Assembly (NCBI GenBank): GCA_947253875.1
Contig: CAMYAM010000005.1
Location: forward strand, 38,807 to 102,806
DNA from: an uncultured Fastidiosipila sp.
GTDB taxonomy: Bacteria; Bacillota; Clostridia; Saccharofermentanales; Fastidiosipilaceae
Length of the DNA stretch: 64,000 nucleotides
Direction: 5' to 3'
Shown here: piece after piece, positions 1-9,722 of the stretch
How the letters are laid out: every line of letters starts with the position of its first letter
How positions within the stretch are numbered: position 1 is the stretch's first letter
Notes under the pieces: model-generated
What the model was told of the DNA's origin: nothing
What the model saw: only the letters and a program-made list of their open reading frames with translations
Database searches by the model: none
Made by a program: the position numbers and the translations under genes

Positions 1-2
1 CA

Positions 3-56
3 GGAATCAAAATAAATTCAGCGGAACTAGTGCTACTTGAGGAAAAGAACAGGTAG
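3..56 (+). CDS. 3' end of an upstream gene (partial)
   Basis: An open frame enters from the left edge and ends with TAG at 54-56, giving a 17-residue tail (GIKINSAELVLLEEKNR). A terminator hairpin follows closely, which supports a real gene end. The tail is compatible with the C-terminus of a LacI-type regulator, where the last strand is often followed by a charged end, but 17 residues cannot identify a family. Confidence 0.3.
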   Translation, partial: GIKINSAELVLLEEKNR

Positions 57-92
57 ATATAGTTAGAAGTAAAGAATTGATTCTATTCAATT

Positions 93-131
93 AGGCACTA
101 TTAATTTTTTAAGTTAATTGGTGCCTTTTTA
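93..131 (+). terminator. Rho-independent terminator
   Basis: AGGCACTATTAA pairs with TTAATTGGTGCCT across a short T-rich loop, with one bulge or mismatch, and a T-run follows. It separates the upstream partial gene from the beta-mannosidase. Confidence 0.7.
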
Positions 132-187
132 ATTTAAAACCTTTTTATTTTAAGTTAAAATATTAAGAATTTAGCCTAAAAATTAGC

Positions 188-215
188 TATAATTTAATTA
201 ATAAGGCTTGAGGAG
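188..215 (+). promoter_or_regulatory. -10 box and ribosome site of the beta-mannosidase operon
   Basis: A perfect TATAAT lies at 188-193 and AGGAG at 211-215, 6 nt before the ATG at 222. No good -35 box is visible 16-18 nt upstream, so an activator may be needed. That last point is inference. Confidence 0.4.
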
Positions 216-221
216 TTATTT

Positions 222-2741
222 ATGCGCAAAATTGATTTGACAGGAGATTGGACATTAAGCAGTTCAATTTTAGATAATGAAGTGAAAGGGAAAGTCCCAG
301 GTTCTGTTTTTAATGATTTAATTAACAGTGAAATAATGCCGGACCCTTATTACAGACTGAATGAACAAAAATTCACTGAAATTAGTTTTTCTGATTTTAC
401 TTATACAAAGACTTTTACCGTTAATTCAGATTTATTGAATCATCAATCTCAAGAACTTGTTTTGGATGGAGTGGATACCCTGGCTAATATTTACCTCAAT
501 AATGAGTTAATTCAAGAAACAGATAACATGCATAGAACTTATGTTATTAATGTAAAAAGTCTTTTGAAATCTGGGGAAAATACAATTGCAATTGAGTTGA
601 AATCTCCTTCTAGTGCAGTTGAAAATGCAGAGCGGAATAATCACTTACCTCAATTTACAATATCAATGCCAGGTATCGGCCATATTAGAAAAGCACACTA
701 CATGTTTGGTTGGGATTGGGGCCCAATACTACCTGATTTAGGAATTCATCGTTCAGCATATTTTAGGTTTTATGATGAAGATATTTTGGATTCTAATTTA
801 ATAGGTCAAGTTTTTAGTGAAAATAGTTCTGGTGGGATTACAGCTGCCAATATTTTCATTGATACGAAATGCAAGACATATGAAGACGAAATTTCAGAAA
901 ATCTTACAGAGTTAAATCTAAAATATGAACTTTGTGATGAAGACAATCAAATAATAGCAGAAGCAAACTCACCTTATGGCGAACAAGTTAAGTTAATTAT
1001 AAATAATCCAAATTTATGGTGGCCAACAGGCTTCGGTTATCCTTATTTATATACATTAAAGACAAAATTATATTCTAAAGATAAATTAATAGATTCCAAG
1101 GAAGAAAAACTTGGAATAAGAAAAATAGAATTAAGACAAGACCCTGACCAGTGGGGCGAAAAATTTGAGTTTAGAGTAAATAATCTCCCAATATTTATCA
1201 AAGGTGCTAATTATATTCCTGAAGACAATATTCTATCTAGAACTTCCAAGGAGAGAACCAAGAAGTTATTAGATGATTGCATCATAAGTAATTTTAATAC
1301 AATTAGAGTTTGGGGAGGTGGAATCTACCCAGAAGACTATTTCTTCGATTTATGCGATGAAATGGGAATCCTCGTTTGGCAAGATTTCATGTTTGCTTGT
1401 GCTACATATGAGATTTATGATGAGAAATTTGCTGATAGTGTAAGAGCTGAAATTGTAGATGCTTGTAGAAGGATTAGAAATCATGCATCTTTATTACTTT
1501 TCTGTGGAAATAATGAAATGGAAGCTGGCCATGTAGATTGGGAAATGCCAGATCGTGATAAGAATAAACAAAAGTATTTAAAACTATTTGAAGATCTTAT
1601 TCCTAAAGTTTTAGAAAATGAGGCGCCTTACAATATTTATTGGCCTTCTTCCCCTTCATCAGGCGGAGGATTTGATAATCCAAACGGTGAAAGCAAAGGT
1701 GATATGCATTACTGGGGAGTATGGCATAGTACATTACCTTTTAAAGAATATAAAAATATAAATCCTCGCTTTATGAGTGAGTTTGGCTTGCAATCTTTTC
1801 CTGCTTTAGAAACTTTAGAAAAATATATAGAAAATGAAGATAAGAATATTTTTTCGAAAGTAATGGAAAATCACCAAAAAGCAGGTCCAGATAGTAATCA
1901 GAGAATTTTAAATTATGTTTCGCAACTGTATAGATATCCTGAAGATTTTAGAAGTGTAATCTATATTTCTCAATTAGTACAAGCAGAAGGTATTAAGTAT
2001 GGTGTAGAGCATTGGAGACAAATTTCTGGAAGATGTATGGGGATTTTGTATTGGCAACTTAATGACTGTTGGCCAGTAGCTTCTTGGTCTTCAATAGATT
2101 ATTTAGGTAAATGGAAAGCTTTGCAATACTATAGTCGTGATTTTTATAATCCACAATTAGTTTCTGCCTTTGTTGATAATACTAAGGTTGATGTTTATGT
2201 GAGTAATGATGCTGCCGAAAGTAAAAATTTAATTTTATCTTGGGAACTTGTAAATTTTGCTGGAGATAAAATCGATTCTGCTGATGTTGAGATTGAAGCA
2301 AAATGTTTTAATACAGAATTAGTCCAAAAATTAGATTTTTCAAAATATTTAACTGATGATCTAGCTAAAGAAAGTCATCTTTTACGTTTGAAGATATGTG
2401 AAGGTAAGAACCGTATAAGTTCAAACACATATTACTTTGCTCCAGTGAAATATATGAATCTGGAGAAAGGTGAAGTAAACATTGACGTTCAAGAAAATAA
2501 AGATGAAATAGTCATGTCACTTAATTCATCAACTTTTATGAAATCAGTAGAACTTAGAGCCGAAGGTATAGATTTGTTTATTCCACAAAATTATTTTGAT
2601 CTTTTACCAGGTGAAGAAAAGCATATTATCTTTGGTAAAACTGAATTAGAAGAGTTTAAAGTAAATAATGGATGTCCTTTGAGCAAAGATATTTTAAAAG
2701 AAAAAATAAAATACTTGTCAGTTGTTGATACATACAAGTAA
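222..2741 (+). CDS. GH2 beta-mannosidase, cytoplasmic
   Basis: Exo-acting beta-mannosidase that removes mannose from the non-reducing end of beta-1,4-manno-oligosaccharides. At 839 residues it has the length and domain order of the GH2 mannosidase subfamily: N-terminal jelly-roll and immunoglobulin-like domains, a central TIM barrel and C-terminal beta domains. The acid/base is E432 in FCGNNE and the nucleophile is E520 in MSEFGLQSFP. There is no signal peptide, so it works inside the cell. It is first in a three-gene unit with an alpha-galactosidase (14-bp gap) and a LacI regulator, which fits galactomannan side-chain and backbone removal. Confidence 0.9.
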   Translation: MRKIDLTGDWTLSSSILDNEVKGKVPGSVFNDLINSEIMPDPYYRLNEQKFTEISFSDFTYTKTFTVNSDLLNHQSQELVLDGVDTLANIYLNNELIQETDNMHRTYVINVKSLLKSGENTIAIELKSPSSAVENAERNNHLPQFTISMPGIGHIRKAHYMFGWDWGPILPDLGIHRSAYFRFYDEDILDSNLIGQVFSENSSGGITAANIFIDTKCKTYEDEISENLTELNLKYELCDEDNQIIAEANSPYGEQVKLIINNPNLWWPTGFGYPYLYTLKTKLYSKDKLIDSKEEKLGIRKIELRQDPDQWGEKFEFRVNNLPIFIKGANYIPEDNILSRTSKERTKKLLDDCIISNFNTIRVWGGGIYPEDYFFDLCDEMGILVWQDFMFACATYEIYDEKFADSVRAEIVDACRRIRNHASLLLFCGNNEMEAGHVDWEMPDRDKNKQKYLKLFEDLIPKVLENEAPYNIYWPSSPSSGGGFDNPNGESKGDMHYWGVWHSTLPFKEYKNINPRFMSEFGLQSFPALETLEKYIENEDKNIFSKVMENHQKAGPDSNQRILNYVSQLYRYPEDFRSVIYISQLVQAEGIKYGVEHWRQISGRCMGILYWQLNDCWPVASWSSIDYLGKWKALQYYSRDFYNPQLVSAFVDNTKVDVYVSNDAAESKNLILSWELVNFAGDKIDSADVEIEAKCFNTELVQKLDFSKYLTDDLAKESHLLRLKICEGKNRISSNTYYFAPVKYMNLEKGEVNIDVQENKDEIVMSLNSSTFMKSVELRAEGIDLFIPQNYFDLLPGEEKHIIFGKTELEEFKVNNGCPLSKDILKEKIKYLSVVDTYK

Positions 2742-2755
2742 TAAAGGAGAAATAC

Positions 2756-4951
2756 ATGTCGATAAAGTATAATCAAGAATTACAATCTTTTTATTTAAAC
2801 ACTAAGAGTACAACATATATCATTTCAATAGTAGATGATAAATATATTTGTAATACCTATTATGGCGAAAAAGTTAAGGAACATGATTTAAGATACTTAT
2901 TAAGACTAGACGAGTCTCCTTATACACCTAAGGTTAACAAACGTGATACTACATCATTTTTGGATTCTTATAGAGCTGAATATCCAAGTAATGGAATAGG
3001 TGATTATAGAGAAAGTGCAATTGATATTAAAGATTTTAATAATCAAGATGCTGTAGAGTTTCTATATAAAGATTTTAAAATTATGAAAGGAAAACCAAAG
3101 CTTGAAGGTTTACCGGCAACTTTTGGAAATGAAGATGAGGTAGAAACTTTAATTATTAATGCATATGATCCAGTCTTAAATCTAGAATTAGATCTCTATT
3201 ATTCAGTTTTTTCAGAGGTAGATGCTATAAGTAGAAATGTGATTTTTAAGAATACTAGTGCAAATAATATCGAGCTTAATAAAATTTATTCTTTATCTCT
3301 AGACTTAGAAGATGAAAATTATGAAATGGTAAGTATGCATGGCTCCTGGGCAAGAGAAAGAACGATAGAAAAGTCTCCTATTCACTACGGGAAACAAAGC
3401 GTTTCCTCTATTAGAGGTGAGAGCTCACATCAGGAACACCCCTTTATTGCTGTAGTAGAGCATGGAGCAACACAAGCATCTGGTAATGTTTATGGTTTTA
3501 GTTTTGTATATTCAGGGAATTTCATTGCTCAAATTGAAAAAAATCAATTTGATACTCTAAGAATTAGCATGGGTATACATCCATATCACTTTAATTTCTT
3601 ACTCAAACCAGGAGAAATATTTACCACTCCAGAAGTAGTTATGACTTTCTCTAGTACTGGTATAGGACAAATGACTAGAAATTATCATGATTTGTATCGT
3701 AATCATTTAATAAGAAGTAAATATCTTTATGCTGAACGTCCAGTATTGATTAATAATTGGGAAGCAACATATTTTGATTTTGATGAGAACAAAATTTACG
3801 ATATTGCTAAATGTGCTTCAGAATTAGGTGTAGAGCTATTTGTACTAGATGATGGCTGGTTTGGTAAACGTGATGATGATAACTCTAGTCTGGGAGATTG
3901 GTTTGTAGATGAAAATAAATTGCCTAGTGGATTAAAGAGCCTGAACGATAAGATAAATAAACTTGGTATGCAATTTGGTTTGTGGTTTGAACCTGAAATG
4001 ATTTCTCCAGACTCTGACCTATATAGAAAGCATCCAGAATGGGCAATAGCAATTCCTAATCGTGATCCGAGCTTATGTAGAAATCAATATGTGTTGGATT
4101 TATCTAATCCAGAGGTAGTTGATTATGCTTACGGAGCTGTTGCAAAAATCTTGCGAGAGACTAACATTTCTTATGTTAAATGGGATATGAATAGACAACT
4201 TAGCGATTTAGGCAGTGCCTACTTAGAAAAAGATAAACAAGGTGAATTAAGTCACAGATATGTACTTGGTGTATATGAGATGCAAGAGCGTTTAATCCAA
4301 GAATTCCCAGATCTATTATTAGAAAATTGTTCTGGTGGAGGAGCGAGATTTGACCCGGGTATGTTATATTACAGTCCACAGATTTGGGCTTCAGATAATA
4401 CAGATGCTATTTCCAGATTAGCGATACAAGAGGGAACAGCCCTAGTTTATCCTTTGTCTACAATAGGTTCACACGTTTCAGTAGTGCCAAATCATACTGT
4501 TGGTAGAGTTACTTCATTTAGTACTAGAGGAAATGTAGCAATGTTTGGAACTTTCGGGTATGAATTAGATATAACAAAATTAAGTTCAGATGAACAAACT
4601 GCAATACCAGATCAGATTGCTAACTACAAGGAAATTCAACCTTTGATTCAAAGCGGTGACTACTATCGTTTAGAGTCTTATAGAGAAAATGGTGTTTCGG
4701 ATTCTTATATAATCGTTGATAAGAAAAAAGAAAAGGCAATTTTGTTTTTCGTAAATGTTTTAAATAAAGCAAATGTCAAAAGTAGAAAGTTGAAATTGCA
4801 AGGTTTAGATTCGGATAAACTATACAGAGTTTCAAGTGAAGATGGAGAAAAATTTGAAGTATATGGAGATGCCCTCCAAAGAGCAGGTATATTAATAAAG
4901 GGAATCGATTCTGATTTCTTTTCAAAGAGATATTATATTGAAGCAATTTAA
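2756..4951 (+). CDS. GH36 alpha-galactosidase
   Basis: Hydrolyses alpha-1,6-galactose from galactomannan fragments, melibiose or raffinose-type sugars. The 731 residues match bacterial GH36 (AgaA type): an N-terminal beta-sandwich to about residue 330, a TIM barrel, and a C-terminal beta domain. The nucleophile is D477 in YVKWDMNR and the acid/base is D547 in WASDNTDA; this spacing is the same as in characterised GH36 enzymes. The DDGWFG substrate motif is present. No signal peptide. Ribosome site AAAGGAG lies just upstream. Its place beside beta-mannosidase argues for galactosylated mannan as the substrate. Confidence 0.92.
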   Translation: MSIKYNQELQSFYLNTKSTTYIISIVDDKYICNTYYGEKVKEHDLRYLLRLDESPYTPKVNKRDTTSFLDSYRAEYPSNGIGDYRESAIDIKDFNNQDAVEFLYKDFKIMKGKPKLEGLPATFGNEDEVETLIINAYDPVLNLELDLYYSVFSEVDAISRNVIFKNTSANNIELNKIYSLSLDLEDENYEMVSMHGSWARERTIEKSPIHYGKQSVSSIRGESSHQEHPFIAVVEHGATQASGNVYGFSFVYSGNFIAQIEKNQFDTLRISMGIHPYHFNFLLKPGEIFTTPEVVMTFSSTGIGQMTRNYHDLYRNHLIRSKYLYAERPVLINNWEATYFDFDENKIYDIAKCASELGVELFVLDDGWFGKRDDDNSSLGDWFVDENKLPSGLKSLNDKINKLGMQFGLWFEPEMISPDSDLYRKHPEWAIAIPNRDPSLCRNQYVLDLSNPEVVDYAYGAVAKILRETNISYVKWDMNRQLSDLGSAYLEKDKQGELSHRYVLGVYEMQERLIQEFPDLLLENCSGGGARFDPGMLYYSPQIWASDNTDAISRLAIQEGTALVYPLSTIGSHVSVVPNHTVGRVTSFSTRGNVAMFGTFGYELDITKLSSDEQTAIPDQIANYKEIQPLIQSGDYYRLESYRENGVSDSYIIVDKKKEKAILFFVNVLNKANVKSRKLKLQGLDSDKLYRVSSEDGEKFEVYGDALQRAGILIKGIDSDFFSKRYYIEAI

Positions 4952-4970
4952 TTAAATGAGAGGTGATTAA

Positions 4971-6008
4971 ATGGAGAGAAAAGTTACCTTACAAGATATT
5001 GCAGAAAAAGTAGGTGTTAGCGTTGTAAGTGTTTCCAAAGCAATTTCTGGGAAAAAAGGAGTTAGTGCTGATAAAAGACTAGAGATTTTAGAAGTTGCTG
5101 AAAGTATGGGTTACAAAAAAATTAAAAGAAATATAGATGTTAGCATTTCCAATTCATTGAATATAGGTATTGTTATTAGCGAGAACTATATGGATGAATA
5201 TGATTCTTTTTATCTTAACATGTACAAGAATTTAACAACTGCAGCAGCAATGAGCAAAAATTTTACCTTGCTAGAAATACTTTCTGAGGAAGATGAATTT
5301 GCGTTGAATATGCCTCAATTGATATTAGAGTCAAAGGTTGATGCATTAGTTATAGTAGGTAAAGTAACCAATAGTTATATGCATGAATTAACAAGAAAAA
5401 TAACTATTCCTCTAGTATGCCTAGATTTTTCGTATAAGAGTGATAAATGTGAATGTATAATTTCTGATAGTTTTTATGGGTCATATACTATGACTAAGTA
5501 TTTGATAGATCTAGGGCATAGAGATATAGCCTTTGTTGGTACAGTTTTAGCTACGGATAGTATAACAGATAGATATTTAGGATATGTTAAAGCTCTAATG
5601 TATGCTGACATAGATGTTAATATGGATTGGGTAATACCAGATAGGCATCCTCAAGTAGGTGGTATAAATTTCGATGAGTACTTAAAACTACCTAGCAAAA
5701 TGCCTACAGCATTTGTCTGCAACAACGATTTGACTGCTAGCGAAGTTATCAAAAGGTTGAAACAAAAAGGTTATTCTGTTCCAGGAGATGTTTCTGTAGT
5801 AGGTTACGATAACTATATTTTCCCTGGTATAAGCCCAATTGAAATAACGTCATACCAGGTTGATATTGATAGAATGGTTGCTATGACTCTCAGAAAAATT
5901 AAAGAACGTTTGCAGGGGCAAAATACTTCCAGCAAAATTAGTATTATTGAGGGACACCTTGTGGAAAAGAATAGTGCAGCGCCTTTACAAAAAGCAGGGG
6001 AGAATTAA
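4971..6008 (+). CDS. LacI/GalR family transcription regulator
   Basis: 345 residues. An N-terminal LacI helix-turn-helix (VTLQDIAEKVGVSVVSVSKAISGKKGVS) and a hinge to about residue 60 precede a periplasmic-binding-protein-like sugar-sensing core, with the typical DFSY, GHRDIAFVG and VVGYDNY strands. The gene follows the alpha-galactosidase by 19 bp with GAGAGGTGATTAA as ribosome site, so it is probably the local repressor of the mannan genes. The ligand is unknown; a mannose- or galactose-containing oligosaccharide is an inference from position. Confidence 0.9.
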   Translation: MERKVTLQDIAEKVGVSVVSVSKAISGKKGVSADKRLEILEVAESMGYKKIKRNIDVSISNSLNIGIVISENYMDEYDSFYLNMYKNLTTAAAMSKNFTLLEILSEEDEFALNMPQLILESKVDALVIVGKVTNSYMHELTRKITIPLVCLDFSYKSDKCECIISDSFYGSYTMTKYLIDLGHRDIAFVGTVLATDSITDRYLGYVKALMYADIDVNMDWVIPDRHPQVGGINFDEYLKLPSKMPTAFVCNNDLTASEVIKRLKQKGYSVPGDVSVVGYDNYIFPGISPIEITSYQVDIDRMVAMTLRKIKERLQGQNTSSKISIIEGHLVEKNSAAPLQKAGEN

Positions 6009-6024
6009 TGTAATTTGAGACCAT

Positions 6025-6900
6025 CTACTTATTGTTTTGTCTGAATGTTTGTTGGTATTTAAATGGTGTTATAGCAAACTTATCTTTAAAAAGATTGACG
6101 AAATGGTTGGTATTTGGTATTCCAACCATTTCTCCTATTTCGTGTATTTTCTTGTCAGTTGTTTCTAGTAAAAACTTTGCTCTTAATAAACGTGTCTGAT
6201 TTAAGTGTTGTATAGGTGCGCATTTATAGTATTTAGAGAAGTTATTATTTAATTGATTAACTGTAATATTTCCGACTTTTGCTAATTTTTCCAGATCTAA
6301 TTTTTCAAAGAAGTTACTTTCTATATAATTTTTTATCATCTCAAATTCTCTAGGGATTTTACTAGTTTTATACTTTTCCTCTAACAAAACTGTTTTTCTA
6401 ATTTGATACAAGAATTGTATACAAAATGTCTCTAAATGGTAAGGATCAAGATTAGAATAGTTCTTATCAAAGTAGTTAAGTAGAAAGATTATGTAATCAG
6501 ATATTATTTCTTGTTTATCATAAATAAGCTTAATTGGATCATTGATTAGAGACAAGAACATGCTAACGTTACTACTAGAAAGACTTAAAAATACCACTTC
6601 GCTATTATCTTTATTATTAATTATTTGGAATTCTACACCGACCTTTAAAAAAATAACTGATCTTTCATTTCTATTATTGGAATCTAAAGACAGGTGAAAT
6701 TTTTCATTGTTTTTACTATTTATATATATTTCACCTTTATTTAGGAAAATTAAATAATAAGTATCTGATTTAACGAATTCAGTTTTTCCTAAATGCTTTG
6801 AAAAAGTATACATATATATATTCTTTAACGATAAGATTTTGTTATTTTTAGAATTCTCCGCTTTGTCTTTAAATGTTTTACTGAAACTCATACTCTGCAT
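6025..6900 (-). CDS. AraC/XylS family transcription regulator
   Basis: 291 residues, read away from the transporter operon. The C-terminal 100 residues carry the two AraC helix-turn-helix motifs (LDLEKLAKVGNITVNQLNNN and IHEIGEMVGIPNTNHFVNLF). The N-terminal half is a divergent sensor with cupin-like strands. It ends 16 bp from the convergent LacI gene and starts 315 bp before the sugar-binding protein gene, the usual place for an activator of an ABC sugar operon. No two-component receiver domain is visible. The inducer is not deducible. Confidence 0.85.
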   Translation of the reverse strand: MQSMSFSKTFKDKAENSKNNKILSLKNIYMYTFSKHLGKTEFVKSDTYYLIFLNKGEIYINSKNNEKFHLSLDSNNRNERSVIFLKVGVEFQIINNKDNSEVVFLSLSSSNVSMFLSLINDPIKLIYDKQEIISDYIIFLLNYFDKNYSNLDPYHLETFCIQFLYQIRKTVLLEEKYKTSKIPREFEMIKNYIESNFFEKLDLEKLAKVGNITVNQLNNNFSKYYKCAPIQHLNQTRLLRAKFLLETTDKKIHEIGEMVGIPNTNHFVNLFKDKFAITPFKYQQTFRQNNK

Positions 6901-7215
6901 AATATCCTCGAATGTAATTTACTTAAAGTTTATCACATGATTTAATTAATTTTTAGAGATGAATAGAGTAAAAAACGATTAAAAAAATAATAGGAAATAG
7001 ATATTTAATCAGAAAACGGTCAAATTAGCTTGTTTGTCTTGACAATTGCACAAAAATATACAGAGATAATTGTAATTAATCACAGTAAAACACCTAAAAA
7101 TAGTAAAGAGTGATTAAAATTAAATTCAATGATGAATTAAAATAAGCAATTTTGTAAACTTGATTTAAGCTAAAAATAGTTAAAAATTAGTTTAGCTAAT
7201 TGAGGAGGTTTTGAA
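6901..7215. promoter_or_regulatory. Divergent control region between the AraC gene and the mannan transporter operon
   Basis: 315 bp without a gene. TTGACA at 7039-7044 points towards the operon, with GATAAT at 7065-7070 as a weak, over-spaced -10. A run of A/T-rich imperfect repeats containing TTAGC/GCTAA occurs at 7160-7200, close to the GAGGAGG ribosome site at 7202-7208. This layout suits an activator-dependent promoter. Two sequences near 6970 and 7012 resemble catabolite-response elements only weakly. Confidence 0.45.
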
Positions 7216-8595
7216 GTGAAAAAGAAAATTATAGCAAGTGCTTTAGCTTTTACTATGCTACTAGGTGCATGTAACAACAGCACTGGAAAAGAAAATAAGC
7301 AAGGTAATCAAGAAAAAAGCTCTATTGTTGATTATGCTGATCTTAAAGTAGGTGAAGACTTTACAGATTTAAAAGCAGAAATATCTTTCTATAACCATAG
7401 AACTGATATGGATAGCGATGATTATCAAGGTAAAAATTGGAAACAATATATTGAAGAATTCAACAAAGTTTACCCAAATATTAAAGTCAATGTTTTAACA
7501 GATACAGCATATGCTGATAACGCTTTAACTCATATTTCATCTGGTAAGTATGAGAATGTAATGATGATACCTGCATTACATAAAGCAGATTATCAAAATT
7601 ATTTCTACCCATTTGGTAGTCTGGACGTAATGGATAAATTGATAAATTATGCAACAGAGTATGAATATGGGAAACAAGTTTATGGTATTCCAGCTACCGC
7701 TACTACAGTCGGTATACTGTATAACAAAGCTGTTTTTGAAAAAGCTGGAGTGAAAGAACTTCCAAAGACTCCAGAAGATTTTATTTCTGCATTAAAAGCT
7801 ATAAAAGAGAAGACTGATGCAATACCTCTTTACACAAACTATGCAGCAGGTTGGACAATGGGTGCATGGGATCAATATATAGCAATTAATGCTACTGGTG
7901 ATACAGAATATTTTAATCGAAAATTCTTGCATGCCAAAGATCCTTTCCAAGACTATGGTGACTCAACACACGCATACGCTGTATATAAAGTTCTATATGA
8001 TGCAGTTGCAAATAAATTAATTGAAGATGACTATACTACAACTGATTGGGAAAGCAGTAAGACAAGAATGAATAATGGTGAAATAGCAACTATGGTATTA
8101 GGATCTTGGGCTATTCCACAGGTGTCTGCAGCAGGAGAAAATGCTGACGATATTGGCTACATGACATTCCCAATTACTGTAGATGGAAAACAATACTCTT
8201 ATGCTGGACCAGATTATCCATATGCTGTTAATAAGAACGCTTCACAAGATGAGATTCAAGCTTCATTAATTTTTGTTAAATGGATGACAGACGAATCAGG
8301 ATTTGCATATAACGAATTTGGCTTACCTGTATCAAAGAAAAGTGATGATACAAAATTATCTTTCGATAATGTTGAGTTACTAAGTACTGCTCCAGCAGTT
8401 GAAGGTGAACAAGATTTATTTAATGAACTAAACTCTAAGAGTGAATTAAATATTAATGCTGGTGGTGACCAAAAAGTTCAAAAAATTATTGAACATGCAG
8501 CAATTGGTGATAAGACATTTGACGAAATCATGTCTGAGTGGAACCAAAGATGGTCAGATGCTCAAGCTGAATTAAATGTAGAAGTTAATCAATAA
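7216..8595 (+). CDS. ABC transporter sugar-binding lipoprotein (manno-oligosaccharide type)
   Basis: 459 residues of the CUT1 extracellular solute-binding family. A lipoprotein signal ends in the lipobox LLGAC with the lipidated Cys at residue 19, so the protein is tethered outside the membrane. The mature part has the family pattern GIPATATTVGILYNKAVFEKAG and a late aromatic region for sugar stacking. It heads an operon of permeases and mannan-degrading enzymes, so it probably captures beta-manno-oligosaccharides. Start chosen at GTG 7216 after GAGGAGG. A hairpin follows the gene and may give it more transcript than the permeases. Confidence 0.9.
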   Translation: MKKKIIASALAFTMLLGACNNSTGKENKQGNQEKSSIVDYADLKVGEDFTDLKAEISFYNHRTDMDSDDYQGKNWKQYIEEFNKVYPNIKVNVLTDTAYADNALTHISSGKYENVMMIPALHKADYQNYFYPFGSLDVMDKLINYATEYEYGKQVYGIPATATTVGILYNKAVFEKAGVKELPKTPEDFISALKAIKEKTDAIPLYTNYAAGWTMGAWDQYIAINATGDTEYFNRKFLHAKDPFQDYGDSTHAYAVYKVLYDAVANKLIEDDYTTTDWESSKTRMNNGEIATMVLGSWAIPQVSAAGENADDIGYMTFPITVDGKQYSYAGPDYPYAVNKNASQDEIQASLIFVKWMTDESGFAYNEFGLPVSKKSDDTKLSFDNVELLSTAPAVEGEQDLFNELNSKSELNINAGGDQKVQKIIEHAAIGDKTFDEIMSEWNQRWSDAQAELNVEVNQ

Positions 8596-8613
8596 TAAAG
8601 ATTAGTAAATGGT

Positions 8614-8646
8614 GCTATCAGATCCGCAATGGGTCTGATAGCTTTT
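8614..8646 (+). terminator. Intra-operon hairpin after the binding-protein gene
   Basis: GCTATCAGATCC pairs with GGGTCTGATAGC (one G-U pair, 5-nt loop GCAAT), followed by TTTT. The stem is strong but the T-run is short, so it probably stops part of the transcripts and protects the 3' end of the binding-protein mRNA. This is the common way to make more binding protein than permease. Confidence 0.65.
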
Positions 8647-8664
8647 CAAAAAGGTAAGATAAAC

Positions 8665-9669
8665 ATGAAAGAAAAAGAATTAATCATGAAGGGTAGTAAA
8701 AAGAGTCTTTGGCAAAAGATGCAAACTCTAGAGGGCCAAAAATGGACTTTGATTATTTTATTTTCACTGATTCCTTTGGCGATGTTGCTACTATTCACTT
8801 ATATTCCTTTTGCGCAAATGGTTGAATTTAGTTTCTATGACATGAAGTATTCAACCCCAATGGACAAAAGAAAATTCGTTGGGTGGAAAAACTATATTGA
8901 TATATTCAAAAGAGATGATACTTTAGAAGGATTGCTACGAAGTGGTTATTACATGGTAGGAGCTATCGTTCAAATTGTATTGTCTATGTATTTAGCTGTT
9001 GTATTAACTGGTAAAATGAGGGCAAAGAATCTATTCAAAGGTATTATGTTCTTTCCTTATATGATAAATGCAATTGCAATAGGTTTTATATTCAAATTTT
9101 TCTTCACTAGAACTTTCGTGTTTGACACAGTATTACAATGGTTTGGTTTTTCCCAAGAGAGTTTACCTTATTGGTTACGAGATAAAGCAGTTAACAACTG
9201 GTCACTTGCTTTTAGTTCGGTTTGGAGATATTTCGGTCAAAATATGGTTCTGTTTGGTGGAGCAATAATGTCTATTGATACCACGTTATTCGAAGCTGCT
9301 GAGATCGATGGAGCGAATAAATGGCAACAGTTTGTAAATATTACACTACCAAGCATTAGAACAATTATTACCTTAAATGTAATTATGGCAATTACAGGTT
9401 CATTAAGCGCATTTGAACAACCTTTCGTAGTTACTGGTGGTGCAAATGGTACCGCAACTTACTTTATTGTCATGCATAACTTAGCTCACGTAAGTCAAAA
9501 GATCGGTTTGGCATCTGCAATGTCTATAGTCCTATTCATTGTCATTATTATATTCACAATTGGACAGAGAGCTATTTTTAAATACTTGTTCAGAGAAGCT
9601 GATAGTGAGGTCGAATCTTATGAAGCAAAGAAAGCCAGGAAAAAATCTAAGAAAACTAGGAAGGTTTAA
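8665..9669 (+). CDS. ABC sugar transporter permease, MalF-like
   Basis: 334 residues, six predicted membrane helices, with the permease loop EAAEIDGANKWQQFVNITLP (EAA motif) that contacts the ATPase. It belongs to the CUT1 oligosaccharide importers. I take the start at ATG 8665, after AAAGGTAAG. An upstream in-frame ATG at 8629 lies inside the loop of the preceding hairpin and has no ribosome site. It pairs with the next permease. No ATPase gene follows, so a shared MsiK/UgpC-type ATPase from elsewhere must energise it. Confidence 0.9.
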   Translation: MKEKELIMKGSKKSLWQKMQTLEGQKWTLIILFSLIPLAMLLLFTYIPFAQMVEFSFYDMKYSTPMDKRKFVGWKNYIDIFKRDDTLEGLLRSGYYMVGAIVQIVLSMYLAVVLTGKMRAKNLFKGIMFFPYMINAIAIGFIFKFFFTRTFVFDTVLQWFGFSQESLPYWLRDKAVNNWSLAFSSVWRYFGQNMVLFGGAIMSIDTTLFEAAEIDGANKWQQFVNITLPSIRTIITLNVIMAITGSLSAFEQPFVVTGGANGTATYFIVMHNLAHVSQKIGLASAMSIVLFIVIIIFTIGQRAIFKYLFREADSEVESYEAKKARKKSKKTRKV

Positions 9670-9722
9670 TTTGCTTAAAGAAGCTAATTATTAGATTTCA
9701 AGATGTAGATAAGAGGATATAT

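Noticed and set aside
6960..7025. Catabolite-response-like sites upstream of the mannan transporter
   Set aside because: AAAACGATTAAAA and AAAACGGTCAAA match the consensus poorly and are expected by chance in AT-rich DNA.
8629..8664. Upstream in-frame ATG for the first permease
   Set aside because: It lies in the loop of the hairpin at 8614-8642 and has no ribosome site; ATG 8665 has AAAGGTAAG and gives a normal N-terminus.
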